From Phycisphaeraceae bacterium (GTDB lineage: Bacteria; Planctomycetota; Phycisphaerae; Phycisphaerales; UBA1924), in the NCBI GenBank assembly GCA_026126305.1, contig JAHCJI010000002.1, positions 233,073-297,072 on the forward strand: a stretch of 64,000 bases of DNA, in the 5' to 3' direction. How positions within the stretch are numbered: the stretch's first letter is position 1; each line of letters opens with the position of its first letter. A program made the position numbers and the translations under genes. Shown here one piece after another: positions 45,473 through 53,753 of this stretch. Under the pieces are notes generated by a model. That model saw only the letters and a list, made by a program, of their open reading frames with translations, did no database searches and had not been told where the DNA came from.

Positions 45473-45496
45473 CCCGGTCCATTGTTCTCCACGAGG

Positions 45497-45519
45497 CCCG
45501 GGTGTTAGCCCGGGTTTTT
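45497..45519 (+). terminator. Intrinsic terminator after the sigma-factor gene
   Basis: A hairpin with two CCCGGG arms (45497-45502 and 45509-45514) and the loop TGTTAG is followed by TTTTT at 45515-45519. It lies 25 bases after the sigma-factor stop and before the convergent mazG end. Confidence 0.75.
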
Positions 45520-45592
45520 CATTGGGTCATCGTGCGTGATTGAAGGGATGGTCGTCGTGGAGCTCAGGATTGCGCCCGGGTCTTGTTCCTGA

Positions 45593-45913
45593 TCAGTGTT
45601 TGACGCCCTCGACTCGGCCCGGATCGGTGTATTTGGTCAAGGCCTGGGAGAGGTCGATGCCTGCGATGTTGGCCAGGGTGGTGAGCCAGGCAAGAACGTC
45701 TGCGAACTCTTCCTGGAGGTTGTCTCTATCTTCCCGGCTTGGGTTGCGTTCGGGTGCGCAGTCCTGGAGGGCTGTGGCCAGTTCGCCAACTTCTTCGATG
45801 AGCCACATGAAGGTGCCCGGCACCCCACGAGCGCTATCGGTGGCGTGGTAGCGGTCGCGGATGAGTTGTTGGAACTGACGGATGGTGATGTCGGCGGCGT
45901 GTGGCGGATTCAT
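45593..45913 (-). CDS. MazG-like nucleotide pyrophosphohydrolase
   Basis: This 106-residue protein has the MazG metal-binding layout: [10 protein letters not shown] (E-x-x-E) and, after a helix, [10 protein letters not shown] (E-x-x-D). Family members hydrolyse nucleoside triphosphates, including damaged ones, and may temper the stringent response. It is convergent with the sigma-factor gene and divergent from rpsL. Its small size matches the single-domain MazG group. Confidence 0.85.
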   Translation of the reverse strand: MNPPHAADITIRQFQQLIRDRYHATDSARGVPGTFMWLIEEVGELATALQDCAPERNPSREDRDNLQEEFADVLAWLTTLANIAGIDLSQALTKYTDPGRVEGVKH

Positions 45914-46047
45914 GGACGGACGGTAGACCCGCCGTGGGGGTGGGCGCTACAGTTGTGGCCCTGCCGAAAGAACCCGGCGGGTCGTTTTGCGTCACACTGG
46001 ACAACGTCGGGCCCGGGGCCGGGCTCGAATCAGGATACTGGCCGCTT

Positions 46048-46419
46048 ATGCCGACGATCAACCAACTCTGCCGCAATCCACGCCGGACACCGAAGGTCAA
46101 GTCCAAGGTCCGCGACATCGAAGGCTGCCCGCAGCGTCGTGGCGTGTGCCTGAGCGTGAAGACGATGACTCCTAAGAAGCCCAACTCGGCCCTTCGCAAG
46201 GTGGCCCGCGTGAGGCTCAGCAACGGCCGCGAAGTGACGGCCTACATCGGCGGCGAGGGGCACAACCTCCAAGAGCACTCCATCGTGCTGGTGCGCGGCG
46301 GACGCGTGCCCGACCTGCCCGGCGTGCGCTACCACGTCGTCCGCGGCGCGCAGGACTGCTTGGGCGTCGATGGCCGCAAGCAGGGCCGCTCGCTCTACGG
46401 CACGAAGAAGGGCAAATAA
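46048..46419 (+). CDS. rpsL: Ribosomal protein S12
   Basis: S12 sits at the decoding centre. It is 123 residues. The [16 protein letters not shown] loop ([11 protein letters not shown], Lys43) is intact, and Asp89, the usual methylthiolation site, is present. Residue 88, lysine in E. coli and the classic streptomycin-resistance site, is proline here (RVPDLPG). The ATG at 46048 gives a normal length; the frame is open upstream to 45901 but that part is not ribosomal. A terminator follows, before rpsG. Confidence 0.97.
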   Translation: MPTINQLCRNPRRTPKVKSKVRDIEGCPQRRGVCLSVKTMTPKKPNSALRKVARVRLSNGREVTAYIGGEGHNLQEHSIVLVRGGRVPDLPGVRYHVVRGAQDCLGVDGRKQGRSLYGTKKGK

Positions 46420-46434
46420 GCAATCCGTCATCGG

Positions 46435-46459
46435 GCGCTGGGCTCCAGCGCTCTTTTTT
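46435..46459 (+). terminator. Intrinsic terminator or attenuator between rpsL and rpsG
   Basis: A perfect 7-bp hairpin GCGCTGG/CCAGCGC with a GCT loop (46435-46451) is followed by TCTTTTTT (46452-46459), 15 bases after the rpsL stop. In most bacteria rpsL and rpsG are joined without a terminator, so this may make rpsG separately controlled. Confidence 0.75.
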
Positions 46460-46508
46460 GAGTCCAAGGCAAGTAATCCCGGGCGCATCGCTTCGGGGTG
46501 AACACAAG

Positions 46509-46527
46509 GCCGACCCTTTGGGTCGGC
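46509..46527 (+). promoter_or_regulatory. Hairpin in the rpsG leader
   Basis: An 8-bp perfect stem GCCGACCC/GGGTCGGC with a TTT loop ends about 10 bases before the AAAGGAG ribosome site of rpsG (46537-46543). It is not a terminator: no T-run follows. It could be a site for a ribosomal protein in feedback control, or only a stable leader structure. Confidence 0.4.
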
Positions 46528-46549
46528 GGATGAGCCAAAGGAGTTTCGC

Positions 46550-47041
46550 ATGTCCGGTCGTATCACCGCTTCCGAAGACCAGTTGCGTCCCGACGCTCGG
46601 TACCACGACATCACCCTTTCCAAGTTCATCAACTGCGTGATGCGCGACGGGAAGAAGACCCGCGCCACGCGTGTGGTGTACGACGCGATGGACCTGATCG
46701 AAGAGCGTCTGAAGAAGGAGAGCAACCCCGACGCGCCCGCCGACGCGTTGACGCTCTTCCTGATGGCTATCGACAATGTCAAGCCGTACGTCGAGGTGCG
46801 CTCGAAGCGCATCGGCGGTGCCAACTACCAGGTGCCCCAGCAGGTCAAGGGCCGTCGCCAGCAGAGCCTAGCCTTCCGCTGGATCATCACCAGCGCCCGC
46901 GGCGAGCGTGGCCGGCCCATGGCCCGGCGGCTGGCCGAGGAGTTGTACAACGCCGCCCGCGGCGAGGGCAAGGCCATGACCATCCGCGACCAGACCCACC
47001 GCATGGCCGAGGCCAACAAGGCCTTCGCCCACTTCGCGTAA
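46550..47041 (+). CDS. rpsG: Ribosomal protein S7
   Basis: S7 binds 16S rRNA in the small-subunit head and in many bacteria controls its own operon. It is 163 residues, a little longer than usual at the N-terminus. The conserved body is intact (LSKFINCVMRDGKK, KPYVEVRSKRIGGANYQVP, and AYNAARGEG-type sequence here as LYNAARGEGKAMTIRDQTHRMAEANKAFAHFA). The ribosome site AAAGGAG is six bases before the ATG. Elongation-factor genes (fusA, tuf) that usually follow are absent; a terminator does. Confidence 0.97.
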   Translation: MSGRITASEDQLRPDARYHDITLSKFINCVMRDGKKTRATRVVYDAMDLIEERLKKESNPDAPADALTLFLMAIDNVKPYVEVRSKRIGGANYQVPQQVKGRRQQSLAFRWIITSARGERGRPMARRLAEELYNAARGEGKAMTIRDQTHRMAEANKAFAHFA

Positions 47042-47070
47042 GCAGAGATAATCGGGAAACACTTGGCGGG

Positions 47071-47094
47071 CCCCTCGAGCGATCGAGGGGTTTT
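47071..47094 (+). terminator. Intrinsic terminator after rpsG
   Basis: An 8-bp hairpin CCCCTCGA/TCGAGGGG with a GCGA loop (47071-47090) is followed by TTTT at 47091-47094, 29 bases after the rpsG stop. It separates ribosomal genes from acs. Confidence 0.8.
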
Positions 47095-47367
47095 GCATGC
47101 GCGGAACCATATTATACAAATCTTCGATGGGTTTGCTAAGCCTTGCACCCTTCCGCACAAGACGGACGGGCCGATACCACCAGGCAACGCTCCGGCCCGA
47201 AGGAATGTGCGTTGGGCTTGGACCGCCAGGCTTGAGTAGCCTGCTGATCGTCGACTGCGGGGCGTCGTGGTGTGGGCAGGGCGGTATGTTTGCTCTGGTA
47301 TCGGTGCTCCGACTGCCGTATCCCAATGGCCCAATCTCCATACGTTCCACCGGCCATATGCTGGACT
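47095..47367. other. 273-base region between rpsG terminator and acs
   Basis: Nothing coding is convincing. It has a short AT-rich patch with TATTAT at 47110-47115 that could be a -10 element without a clear -35, and otherwise GC-rich sequence. The in-frame extension of acs back to 47272 is not protein-like. Confidence 0.5.
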
Positions 47368-49404
47368 ATGACCAGCCACCAACCTGAACGGGACATCGAC
47401 AGCTCGCTGCACGAGGACCGCGTGTTCGAGCCGCCAGCGGCCGCGAGCGTCGGCTCGGCGCCCTGGCACGTGGGCAGCCTGACCGAGTACGAGGCCGAGC
47501 ACGAGCGGTCGGTCAAGGACCCGGCCGGTTACTGGGGGATGGTGGCCCGGCGTCTGCGGTGGATGGGGCCGTACGAGCGCGTGCTCGAGGGCCAGTTCCC
47601 CGATGCCCGGTGGTTTACCGGCGGGCGGCTGAACGCCTGCGACAACTGCGTGGACCGCTTCGTGGACGAGGGGTACGGCGACGAGACAGCCATCGTCTGG
47701 GAGGGCGAGCCGGAGTTGTCGGGAGGGGGGAGCGGCGCCCCAGAGGTCCGCCGCCTGACGTACAAGGATTTGCAGGAGCAAACCGCCCGCCTGGGCAACG
47801 CCCTCAAGAAGCTGGGGGCCAAGAAGGGCGATGTTGTCACGATCTACATGGGCATGGTGCCCGAGTTGGTGATTGCCATGCTCGCGTGCGCCCGCATCGG
47901 CTGCCCCCACTCGGTGATCTTCGGCGGATTTTCCAGCCAGGCCATCGCCGACCGGGTGGTCGATGCGAACAGCAGGATCATCCTGACCTGCGACGGGGCG
48001 TGGCGGCGTGGCAAGGTGGTGCCGCTGAAGGACAACGTGGACAAGGCCATCGAAATGATGGGCGGGCAGAGCCCCGTTGAGCACGTGCTGTGCTTTGGAC
48101 GCTGCCACAACGACATCGCCTGGGGGAGCCCGGACCGCTGCTGGCAAGAGGAGATGGCCGCCGCGTCCGACGATTGCCCCTGCGAGCCGATGGACGCCGA
48201 GGACATGCTCTTCCTCTTGTACACCAGCGGCTCGACGGGCAAGCCCAAGGGCATCGTCCACACCACGGCGGGCTACCTGCTGTACACGGCGCACACGGCC
48301 AGGCTGGTCTTCAACCTCGTGCCCGACGCGGGCCAGCTCTACTGGTGTACGGCCGACTGCGGGTGGATCACCGGGCACAGCTACATCGTCTACGGCATCC
48401 TCCAGAACCGCGTGCCCACGCTGATGTACGAGGGCGCGCCCAACTTCCCCGCCGAGGACCGCTTCTGGGATATCGTCGAGCGCCACAAGGTCACGCACTT
48501 CTACACCGCCCCCACGGCGATCCGCGCGTTCATGAAGTGGGGCGAGGAGCACCCCCGCGGGCACGACCTCTCCTCGCTCCAGGTCCTGGGCACCGTGGGC
48601 GAGCCCATCAACCCCGCGGCGTGGATGTGGTACCGCGAAGTCATCGGCGGCGGCTCCTCAGGAAAACAACCCTGCCCCATCGTCGATACGTATTGGCAGA
48701 CCGAGACCGGCGGCCACGCCATCACCCCCCTGCCCGGGGCCACGCCCACGCGGCCGGGGTCGTGTACGCGGCCCTTCTTTGGCATCGACGCGGCGGTGGT
48801 CCACGCCGACGGCAGCGAGTGCGAGCCGGACAAGGGCGGGCTGATGGTCATCCGAAAGCCCTGGCCGGGGATGCTGCGGGGTGTCTACGGCGACCGCGAG
48901 CGCTTCATCGAGACCTACTTCTCGACCGTCATGATCGACGGCAAGCCCGTATACACCGCCGGCGACGGCGCGCGGCGCGACCGCGACGGCAACTTCTGGA
49001 TCATGGGTCGCATCGACGACGTGATCAACGTGAGCGGGCACCGCCTGGGCACGATGGAAGTCGAGAGCGCCCTGGTGGCCCACGAGGCGGTGGTCGAGGC
49101 GGCGGTGGTGGGGGTGCCCCACGAGATCAAGGGTACGGGCATCGCGGCGTTTGTCACCCTGGCCAAGGGCCACGCGCCCAGCGAGAGCCTCAAGAGGGAA
49201 CTGGGCGAGCACGTGGCCCAAACCATCGGCGCCATCGCCCGGCCCGACCAGGTGCGCTTCGCCGAGGCCCTGCCCAAGACCCGCAGCGGCAAGATCATGC
49301 GCCGCCTGCTGCGCGACGTGGCCGCGGGCGTCGATGGCCAGCAGGATACCTCCACGCTCGAAGACTTCACCGTGCTGGCCAAGCTCCGCGAGAACGACGA
49401 ATAG
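47368..49404 (+). CDS. acs: Acetyl-CoA synthetase
   Basis: This 678-residue AMP-forming enzyme activates acetate. Motifs present: the P-loop YTSGSTGKPKGIVHT, ADCGWITGHSY, YEGAPN, DTYWQTETGGH, and the C-terminal lid GRIDDVINVSGHRLGT and PKTRSGKIMRRLLR with the catalytic/acetylated lysine. A Gly/Ser insertion (ELSGGGSGAPE) lies at about residue 115. The ATG at 47368 is chosen as the first in the conserved length range; the N-terminus is Asp/His-rich. It runs alone on its strand, away from the ribosomal genes after the terminator. Confidence 0.95.
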   Translation: MTSHQPERDIDSSLHEDRVFEPPAAASVGSAPWHVGSLTEYEAEHERSVKDPAGYWGMVARRLRWMGPYERVLEGQFPDARWFTGGRLNACDNCVDRFVDEGYGDETAIVWEGEPELSGGGSGAPEVRRLTYKDLQEQTARLGNALKKLGAKKGDVVTIYMGMVPELVIAMLACARIGCPHSVIFGGFSSQAIADRVVDANSRIILTCDGAWRRGKVVPLKDNVDKAIEMMGGQSPVEHVLCFGRCHNDIAWGSPDRCWQEEMAAASDDCPCEPMDAEDMLFLLYTSGSTGKPKGIVHTTAGYLLYTAHTARLVFNLVPDAGQLYWCTADCGWITGHSYIVYGILQNRVPTLMYEGAPNFPAEDRFWDIVERHKVTHFYTAPTAIRAFMKWGEEHPRGHDLSSLQVLGTVGEPINPAAWMWYREVIGGGSSGKQPCPIVDTYWQTETGGHAITPLPGATPTRPGSCTRPFFGIDAAVVHADGSECEPDKGGLMVIRKPWPGMLRGVYGDRERFIETYFSTVMIDGKPVYTAGDGARRDRDGNFWIMGRIDDVINVSGHRLGTMEVESALVAHEAVVEAAVVGVPHEIKGTGIAAFVTLAKGHAPSESLKRELGEHVAQTIGAIARPDQVRFAEALPKTRSGKIMRRLLRDVAAGVDGQQDTSTLEDFTVLAKLRENDE

Positions 49405-49413
49405 GACGCCCGC

Positions 49414-49782
49414 TCAGGCGGGGCTTTCCAGCACGGGCTTGGTCCAGCCCCAATCGGGGTCTTTTTCGAGTTTCGTGGCGCTCTGGCGGATGCACCGCCG
49501 GCAGATGCAAGCGCCCTGCTCACGCTCGCCCGTGGGCACGGGGCTCTGCCAGCCCGGCTCGTCGCGTACTTCGAGGCACATGGTGCATGTCGCGCCGGTG
49601 GGCATGGAACCCTGGCCCAGCAGGACCACTTCGGTGAAGGCCACGCGCAGGGCGTCGCCGCAGATGAGGCTGCCCTGGTGGCCTTCGACCATGGGGAAGG
49701 AGCCGTCCCAGGCCTTGCCGGTGAAGTCGCAGATGAAGTCTGCGGGTTGCATGTCGAGCGGGTTCGCGCCGGGGCGGTGCAT
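49414..49782 (-). CDS. Small cysteine-rich protein, probably zinc-binding
   Basis: This 122-residue protein has four cysteine groups: FICDFTG, LICGDAL, TCTMC and CICRRC, ending DPDWGWTKP. The spacing suggests at least one bound metal. It lies convergent with acs, with nine bases between stops, and divergent from NAD kinase. No named family is recognised. The start could be ATG 49782 or ATG 49752. Confidence 0.55.
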   Translation of the reverse strand: MHRPGANPLDMQPADFICDFTGKAWDGSFPMVEGHQGSLICGDALRVAFTEVVLLGQGSMPTGATCTMCLEVRDEPGWQSPVPTGEREQGACICRRCIRQSATKLEKDPDWGWTKPVLESPA

Positions 49783-49830
49783 GAGCGATGATACCGGGTG
49801 TTGGGGGTGGTCGACGCGATATCATCGGCC

Positions 49831-50757
49831 ATGACTGCCCAGGCCGACCCTCCTCAACCGATCCGTGTGGCCTTGGTGGTCAATACGACCAAGCCCCAGG
49901 CCGTGGACGCGGCCAAGGCCGTGCGTCGCGACATCGAATCCCACGCCAACCTCGTGGGTGAGTATGACGCCCAGGACCCCATCGGGGCGATCGGGCAGGG
50001 TGTTGATTTAGCCGTCGTACTCGGCGGCGACGGCACGATCCTGGGGCTTGCCAGGCAGGCCGTCGAGGCGGGCGTGGCCGTGCTGGGCGTGAACTTCGGC
50101 AAGCTCGGGTTCCTGGCCGAATTCGACGCGAACGCGTTCCATGCCAACGCGGCGGGGATCTTGTCGGGCAAGGCGTCGATTCGCGAGGTAGCCGCCCTGG
50201 ACGCTCGGGTTGTGCGCGGCGGGCGGACGATCGCGCGCGAGACGGCCATCAACGACGTGGCGATTTGCAACGGAGCCCCGTTCCGGATGATCGAACTGGG
50301 CCTGCACATCGGCGATGCTGGAGGTGCTTCTGCCCCTGCCATGAACGGACCGCGCGTGGCCGGTGATGGGCTGATCATCTCGACACCCACGGGCAGCACG
50401 GCCTACAACGCCGCCGCGGGCGGGCCCATCCTCGAACCCACGCTGCCGGCGATGGTGGTCACGCCCATCGCCGCCCATTCTCTGAGTTTCCGTCCCATCG
50501 TGGTGCCCGCCTCGGCAACGGTTCGGGTGACGGCGCACCGCGTCAATCGTGCGGTTGGGCACGCCCCCGAGGCGGGCACGTGTGCGGTGGTCGATGGTCA
50601 GCAGGCCATCCCGCTCGAGCGGGGCGATGACGTGCTGGTGACGGTTGGTCACCGGCCGCTGCGACTGGTGGTGAACCCCCAACGTGACTACTGGCGGACG
50701 CTGATCCATAAGCTGCAATGGGCCAGCACGCCGGGGGCCAGCACACCGGAGGGATGA
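49831..50757 (+). CDS. nadK: NAD kinase
   Basis: NadK phosphorylates NAD to NADP. It has the catalytic GGDGT (VVLGGDGTIL) and GKLGFLAEFD, the NDVAICNG motif, and GDGLIISTPTGSTAYNAAAGGP. It is 308 residues from ATG 49831; a GTG start at 49798 adds eleven residues with no reason to prefer it. It ends five bases from the convergent folE2 gene. With sthA, it controls the NADP pool, though the genes are not linked. Confidence 0.95.
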   Translation: MTAQADPPQPIRVALVVNTTKPQAVDAAKAVRRDIESHANLVGEYDAQDPIGAIGQGVDLAVVLGGDGTILGLARQAVEAGVAVLGVNFGKLGFLAEFDANAFHANAAGILSGKASIREVAALDARVVRGGRTIARETAINDVAICNGAPFRMIELGLHIGDAGGASAPAMNGPRVAGDGLIISTPTGSTAYNAAAGGPILEPTLPAMVVTPIAAHSLSFRPIVVPASATVRVTAHRVNRAVGHAPEAGTCAVVDGQQAIPLERGDDVLVTVGHRPLRLVVNPQRDYWRTLIHKLQWASTPGASTPEG

Positions 50758-50762
50758 AGCCT

Positions 50763-51578
50763 TCAGCCCCGCTTGTTGCGCTCGAGCTGGGCGTAGGCGT
50801 TGTGGCTGTGGATGCTCTCGAAGTTCTCGCTGCTGATGGCGTACCAGGTCACGCGGGCGTCGTCGTTGAGCGAGATGGCCAGGTCGCGAACTATGTCCTC
50901 GACGAACTTGGGGTTGTCGTAGGCGTGCTCGGTGACATACTTCTCGTCGGGACGCTTGAGCAAGGCGAAGACCTCCAGGCTGCTGGCGCGCTCGCAGATC
51001 TCCACCAGGTCCTCGATCCACATCGTGCCCTCGAAGCGCACGCTGGCGGTAATCTCGCAGCGTTGGTTGTGCGCGCCATACGCCGAGATCTCCTTGCTGC
51101 ACGGGCAAAGGCTCGTCGCCGGGGCGGCCACGGTCATGATAAAGTCGTCCTCGCCGTTGGCCGTGCAGGCGAAGGTTACTTCGTAGTCCATCAGGCTCTC
51201 GATGCCCGTGACCGGGGCCTTCTTCTTCATGAAATACGTGAACGAGGCCTCGATGTGGGCCTCCTTGGCGTTGAGCCGGTCGCGGATGGCCCGCGCGATG
51301 CCCGGGAACATCTCGGGGGTGATCGGCTCGCACGCGTGGGCCTCGAGCACCTCGATGAAGCGGCTCATGTGCGTGCCCTTTTGCGTGTGGGGCAACGCCA
51401 CGTACATGCTGACGTTGGCGACCGAGCCCTGCTCGCCCCCCTCGCGCGTGCGCAGGCGGATGGGGTACACCACCTCTCGAACGCCAACGCGATCGATGGC
51501 GATCTCGCGGCGGTCGGGCGTGGCCTGCATGTCGGGCATCGGGGTGCCGGACGGGTCTTGGGTCATGATCAAGGTCAA
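50763..51578 (-). CDS. folE2: GTP cyclohydrolase FolE2 (type IB)
   Basis: FolE2 makes dihydroneopterin triphosphate for folate, or for queuosine, independent of the FolE family. The metal-binding cysteine is in the conserved SLCPCSKEISAYGAHNQR, with HMSRFIE and SHNAYAQLER also in place. It is 271 residues. The choice of N-terminal start (ATG 51578, 51566 or further in) is uncertain. FolE2 can work with manganese instead of zinc, by family. Convergent with NAD kinase. Confidence 0.95.
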   Translation of the reverse strand: MTLIMTQDPSGTPMPDMQATPDRREIAIDRVGVREVVYPIRLRTREGGEQGSVANVSMYVALPHTQKGTHMSRFIEVLEAHACEPITPEMFPGIARAIRDRLNAKEAHIEASFTYFMKKKAPVTGIESLMDYEVTFACTANGEDDFIMTVAAPATSLCPCSKEISAYGAHNQRCEITASVRFEGTMWIEDLVEICERASSLEVFALLKRPDEKYVTEHAYDNPKFVEDIVRDLAISLNDDARVTWYAISSENFESIHSHNAYAQLERNKRG

Positions 51579-51632
51579 CCTCTCGCGGAACTCTGGAGTC
51601 GAAACTCGAAACGAAACACAAAGAATGTGTTG

Positions 51633-52469
51633 TCAGGTCTCGGCACGTTTTGCAATCGAAGCAGACCACGCCAGGCCCAGAGGTGTGCCCAACAGCAAAC
51701 CCGCGGCCCAGTCCAACGGCGTCACCAGCACGATGCCGGGGATGGCCTGTGTATACGCGGAAGCCAGCGCGCCCTCGGCGGGTACTTGTGCCAACGCGTA
51801 GGCCGGACCAAAGACCGCCAGCACGGCCCCGGCTGCCAAAGCACCAAGGGCGGGCGTCTTCAGGTCGATCAGCCGCATGAGCAGGGTCAGGGCCACGGCC
51901 GCCAGCGTCGCCGCCGCGATGACCTGGCCCTTCAAGTCCGTCATGGCCAGTGCCCAAGCCGCAACCGCCCCGGCGGGAACAGCCGCCGCCAGAGCCGCGA
52001 TCGAACGCTTGTTGAATGACAAGCCGTGCTCGCTGGCGACGGGCTGATGGGGCGACGACGCTGGAACACGATGCCTGGCTGCCGCCAGCGAAACAACCAC
52101 ACCAATGCCAAGAAGGCACATGCCGACCAGGACGCCCTCGATCATCAGTGCCACCCAAGGCCCCTTGTCACTGGCGGCGACGATGCTGGTCAGCCCGGAG
52201 GACATGCCGGCCATCCAAGCCAGGACGATTCCGGCGCAGGTGAGACCAGGCCTGAGACCGCCAAGCCAAGCCGCGACCGCGCCGACCCCCGCCGCGATGG
52301 CAGAACCCAGGACAAGTCCAAGGATGCCCAAGACAGGGCTGCCCGCAACCAGCACGGTTCCGGCCGTACCGTCGGGTGAGTCGCTGAGTTCCATGAGTAG
52401 GCCCGCGATAGGGCCCAACACGATGAGCGACACGATGTACAGGCTCCAACGGATGGTTGTGTTGATCAT
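51633..52469 (-). CDS. Multi-pass membrane protein, function unknown
   Basis: This 278-residue protein has about eight hydrophobic segments rich in Ala, Gly and Leu. The ATG at 52469 has GGAG five bases upstream, so the open frame up to 52754 is not used. Divergent from the next gene, with about 150 bases between. No conserved motif seen. Confidence 0.6.
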   Translation of the reverse strand: MINTTIRWSLYIVSLIVLGPIAGLLMELSDSPDGTAGTVLVAGSPVLGILGLVLGSAIAAGVGAVAAWLGGLRPGLTCAGIVLAWMAGMSSGLTSIVAASDKGPWVALMIEGVLVGMCLLGIGVVVSLAAARHRVPASSPHQPVASEHGLSFNKRSIAALAAAVPAGAVAAWALAMTDLKGQVIAAATLAAVALTLLMRLIDLKTPALGALAAGAVLAVFGPAYALAQVPAEGALASAYTQAIPGIVLVTPLDWAAGLLLGTPLGLAWSASIAKRAET

Positions 52470-52619
52470 GCCTGCTCCAGAGTCGCCATTGGAACTGGCC
52501 AACGGGCCAGGACGAACGCAACCCGATTGCCAAGCATGATTGTTGCCGGCAAGCCGCCCACTTCGACCCCGGCGTGCGAAGGATCGGAACAACCACAAGC
52601 GCAGCAAGGGAAGCCCACC

Positions 52620-53642
52620 ATGCCCCCAGCACCAACAAACCACGACCAGAGTGACCGCCCCGCCCACCCTTGGGCAGTGGCCGAGCCCGGATCGTGGTCG
52701 GAGTTGTCCGAATCGACGGCTTTCGTCCTCAAGTCCGGTGGGTTGTGTTGTCACCCATTTTCGATTTTGCTTGCTGGGATTGCCGCACTGACCGCCTCAT
52801 GGGCCCTGCCGATTGCGTTGGCCGACCTGCTTCCCTGGCAGGGGGAAGGCGGCTTCTGGGTGACGTTGTGGGCCTGGGTCCGCCTGACCTGGCTCGTGGG
52901 TGTTGCCTCGTTCGTCGGCGTGGTCCTGGCGAGGATGGTCTCGGCGCGGCCTACACGGGCCGAGGTCTGGGGCGTGCTGCCCCCGATGCTCATGAGCGCG
53001 AGCCTGTGCGTCAGCACCTACGTTGCCACTCTCTTTGGCCTCATGCTCGCGGCCTGGCTGGCACAGGCGGTGGGGGGGTGGTTCGATAACAGTTTTGGGG
53101 ATTCCCTTGCGGCCGCGATTGGCTTCCTGGCGGTCTTGGTTGGCCTGGTATCGACGTTGCTGTTGTTCCTGGCCATCCCGTCGATTGCCGCCAATGACGC
53201 CGACGCTCCCGACGCTTTGCAACGGGCCGCGGCCCACCTGCTCGCCCGACCTGGGCTCTCTCTCGTGCTGCTGGCCATGGCGATCGTCGGTAGTCTCGCA
53301 GCGGCGGGGCTGACGATTTCGGTGCTCGCTTGGGTCACAGGGGTGCTCACCCAGCCACTGCCGATCGAGTTTGAGTTCCGGTGGTGGCCCGCACCAGATG
53401 GCTTGGTTTGGCTTCCTTACACGGTGTGGCTTGTGGTGTTGTTTGGCCTGGGATGGACCGCACTGACCCAGGTACTGCTCACCCTGCGGGAGGTCGTCGA
53501 TCGGGAGGACCGAGCATCATGCTGGGACCCAAGACCACAGGCCGAGGCCATTCGGCAGGCCATCGAGGCACGGGCCATGATCGGTGGGCATGGTGGCCAC
53601 GATCTCACTGACGAAAACCACGAACAACCGGACCAAACATGA
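52620..53642 (+). CDS. Membrane protein, function unknown
   Basis: This 340-residue protein has a polar N-terminus of about 45 residues, then about six membrane helices in a row, and a C-terminal basic/acidic tail. The ATG at 52620 has AAGGGAAG upstream; the open frame before it (to 52527) is Pro-rich and probably not translated. It precedes the HEAT-like secreted protein on the same strand, 111 bases apart. Confidence 0.6.
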   Translation: MPPAPTNHDQSDRPAHPWAVAEPGSWSELSESTAFVLKSGGLCCHPFSILLAGIAALTASWALPIALADLLPWQGEGGFWVTLWAWVRLTWLVGVASFVGVVLARMVSARPTRAEVWGVLPPMLMSASLCVSTYVATLFGLMLAAWLAQAVGGWFDNSFGDSLAAAIGFLAVLVGLVSTLLLFLAIPSIAANDADAPDALQRAAAHLLARPGLSLVLLAMAIVGSLAAAGLTISVLAWVTGVLTQPLPIEFEFRWWPAPDGLVWLPYTVWLVVLFGLGWTALTQVLLTLREVVDREDRASCWDPRPQAEAIRQAIEARAMIGGHGGHDLTDENHEQPDQT

Positions 53643-53753
53643 TGCGGATCGACCAACCTGTCCGATGCTTCGAACCGTTGCGCGATCGCGGGCGTTTTGA
53701 CGCATGGATGCACGGAAGTGGTCGGCCCCAAGGGCCCATGGGCGTATCCTGCC

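Noticed and set aside
45901..46047. N-terminal extension of S12
   Set aside because: The extra residues are not ribosomal sequence; the ATG at 46048 gives the universal S12 start.
50008..52158. 716-residue minus-strand frame over nadK and folE2
   Set aside because: It crosses two true genes in the wrong frame or strand, and has no domain.
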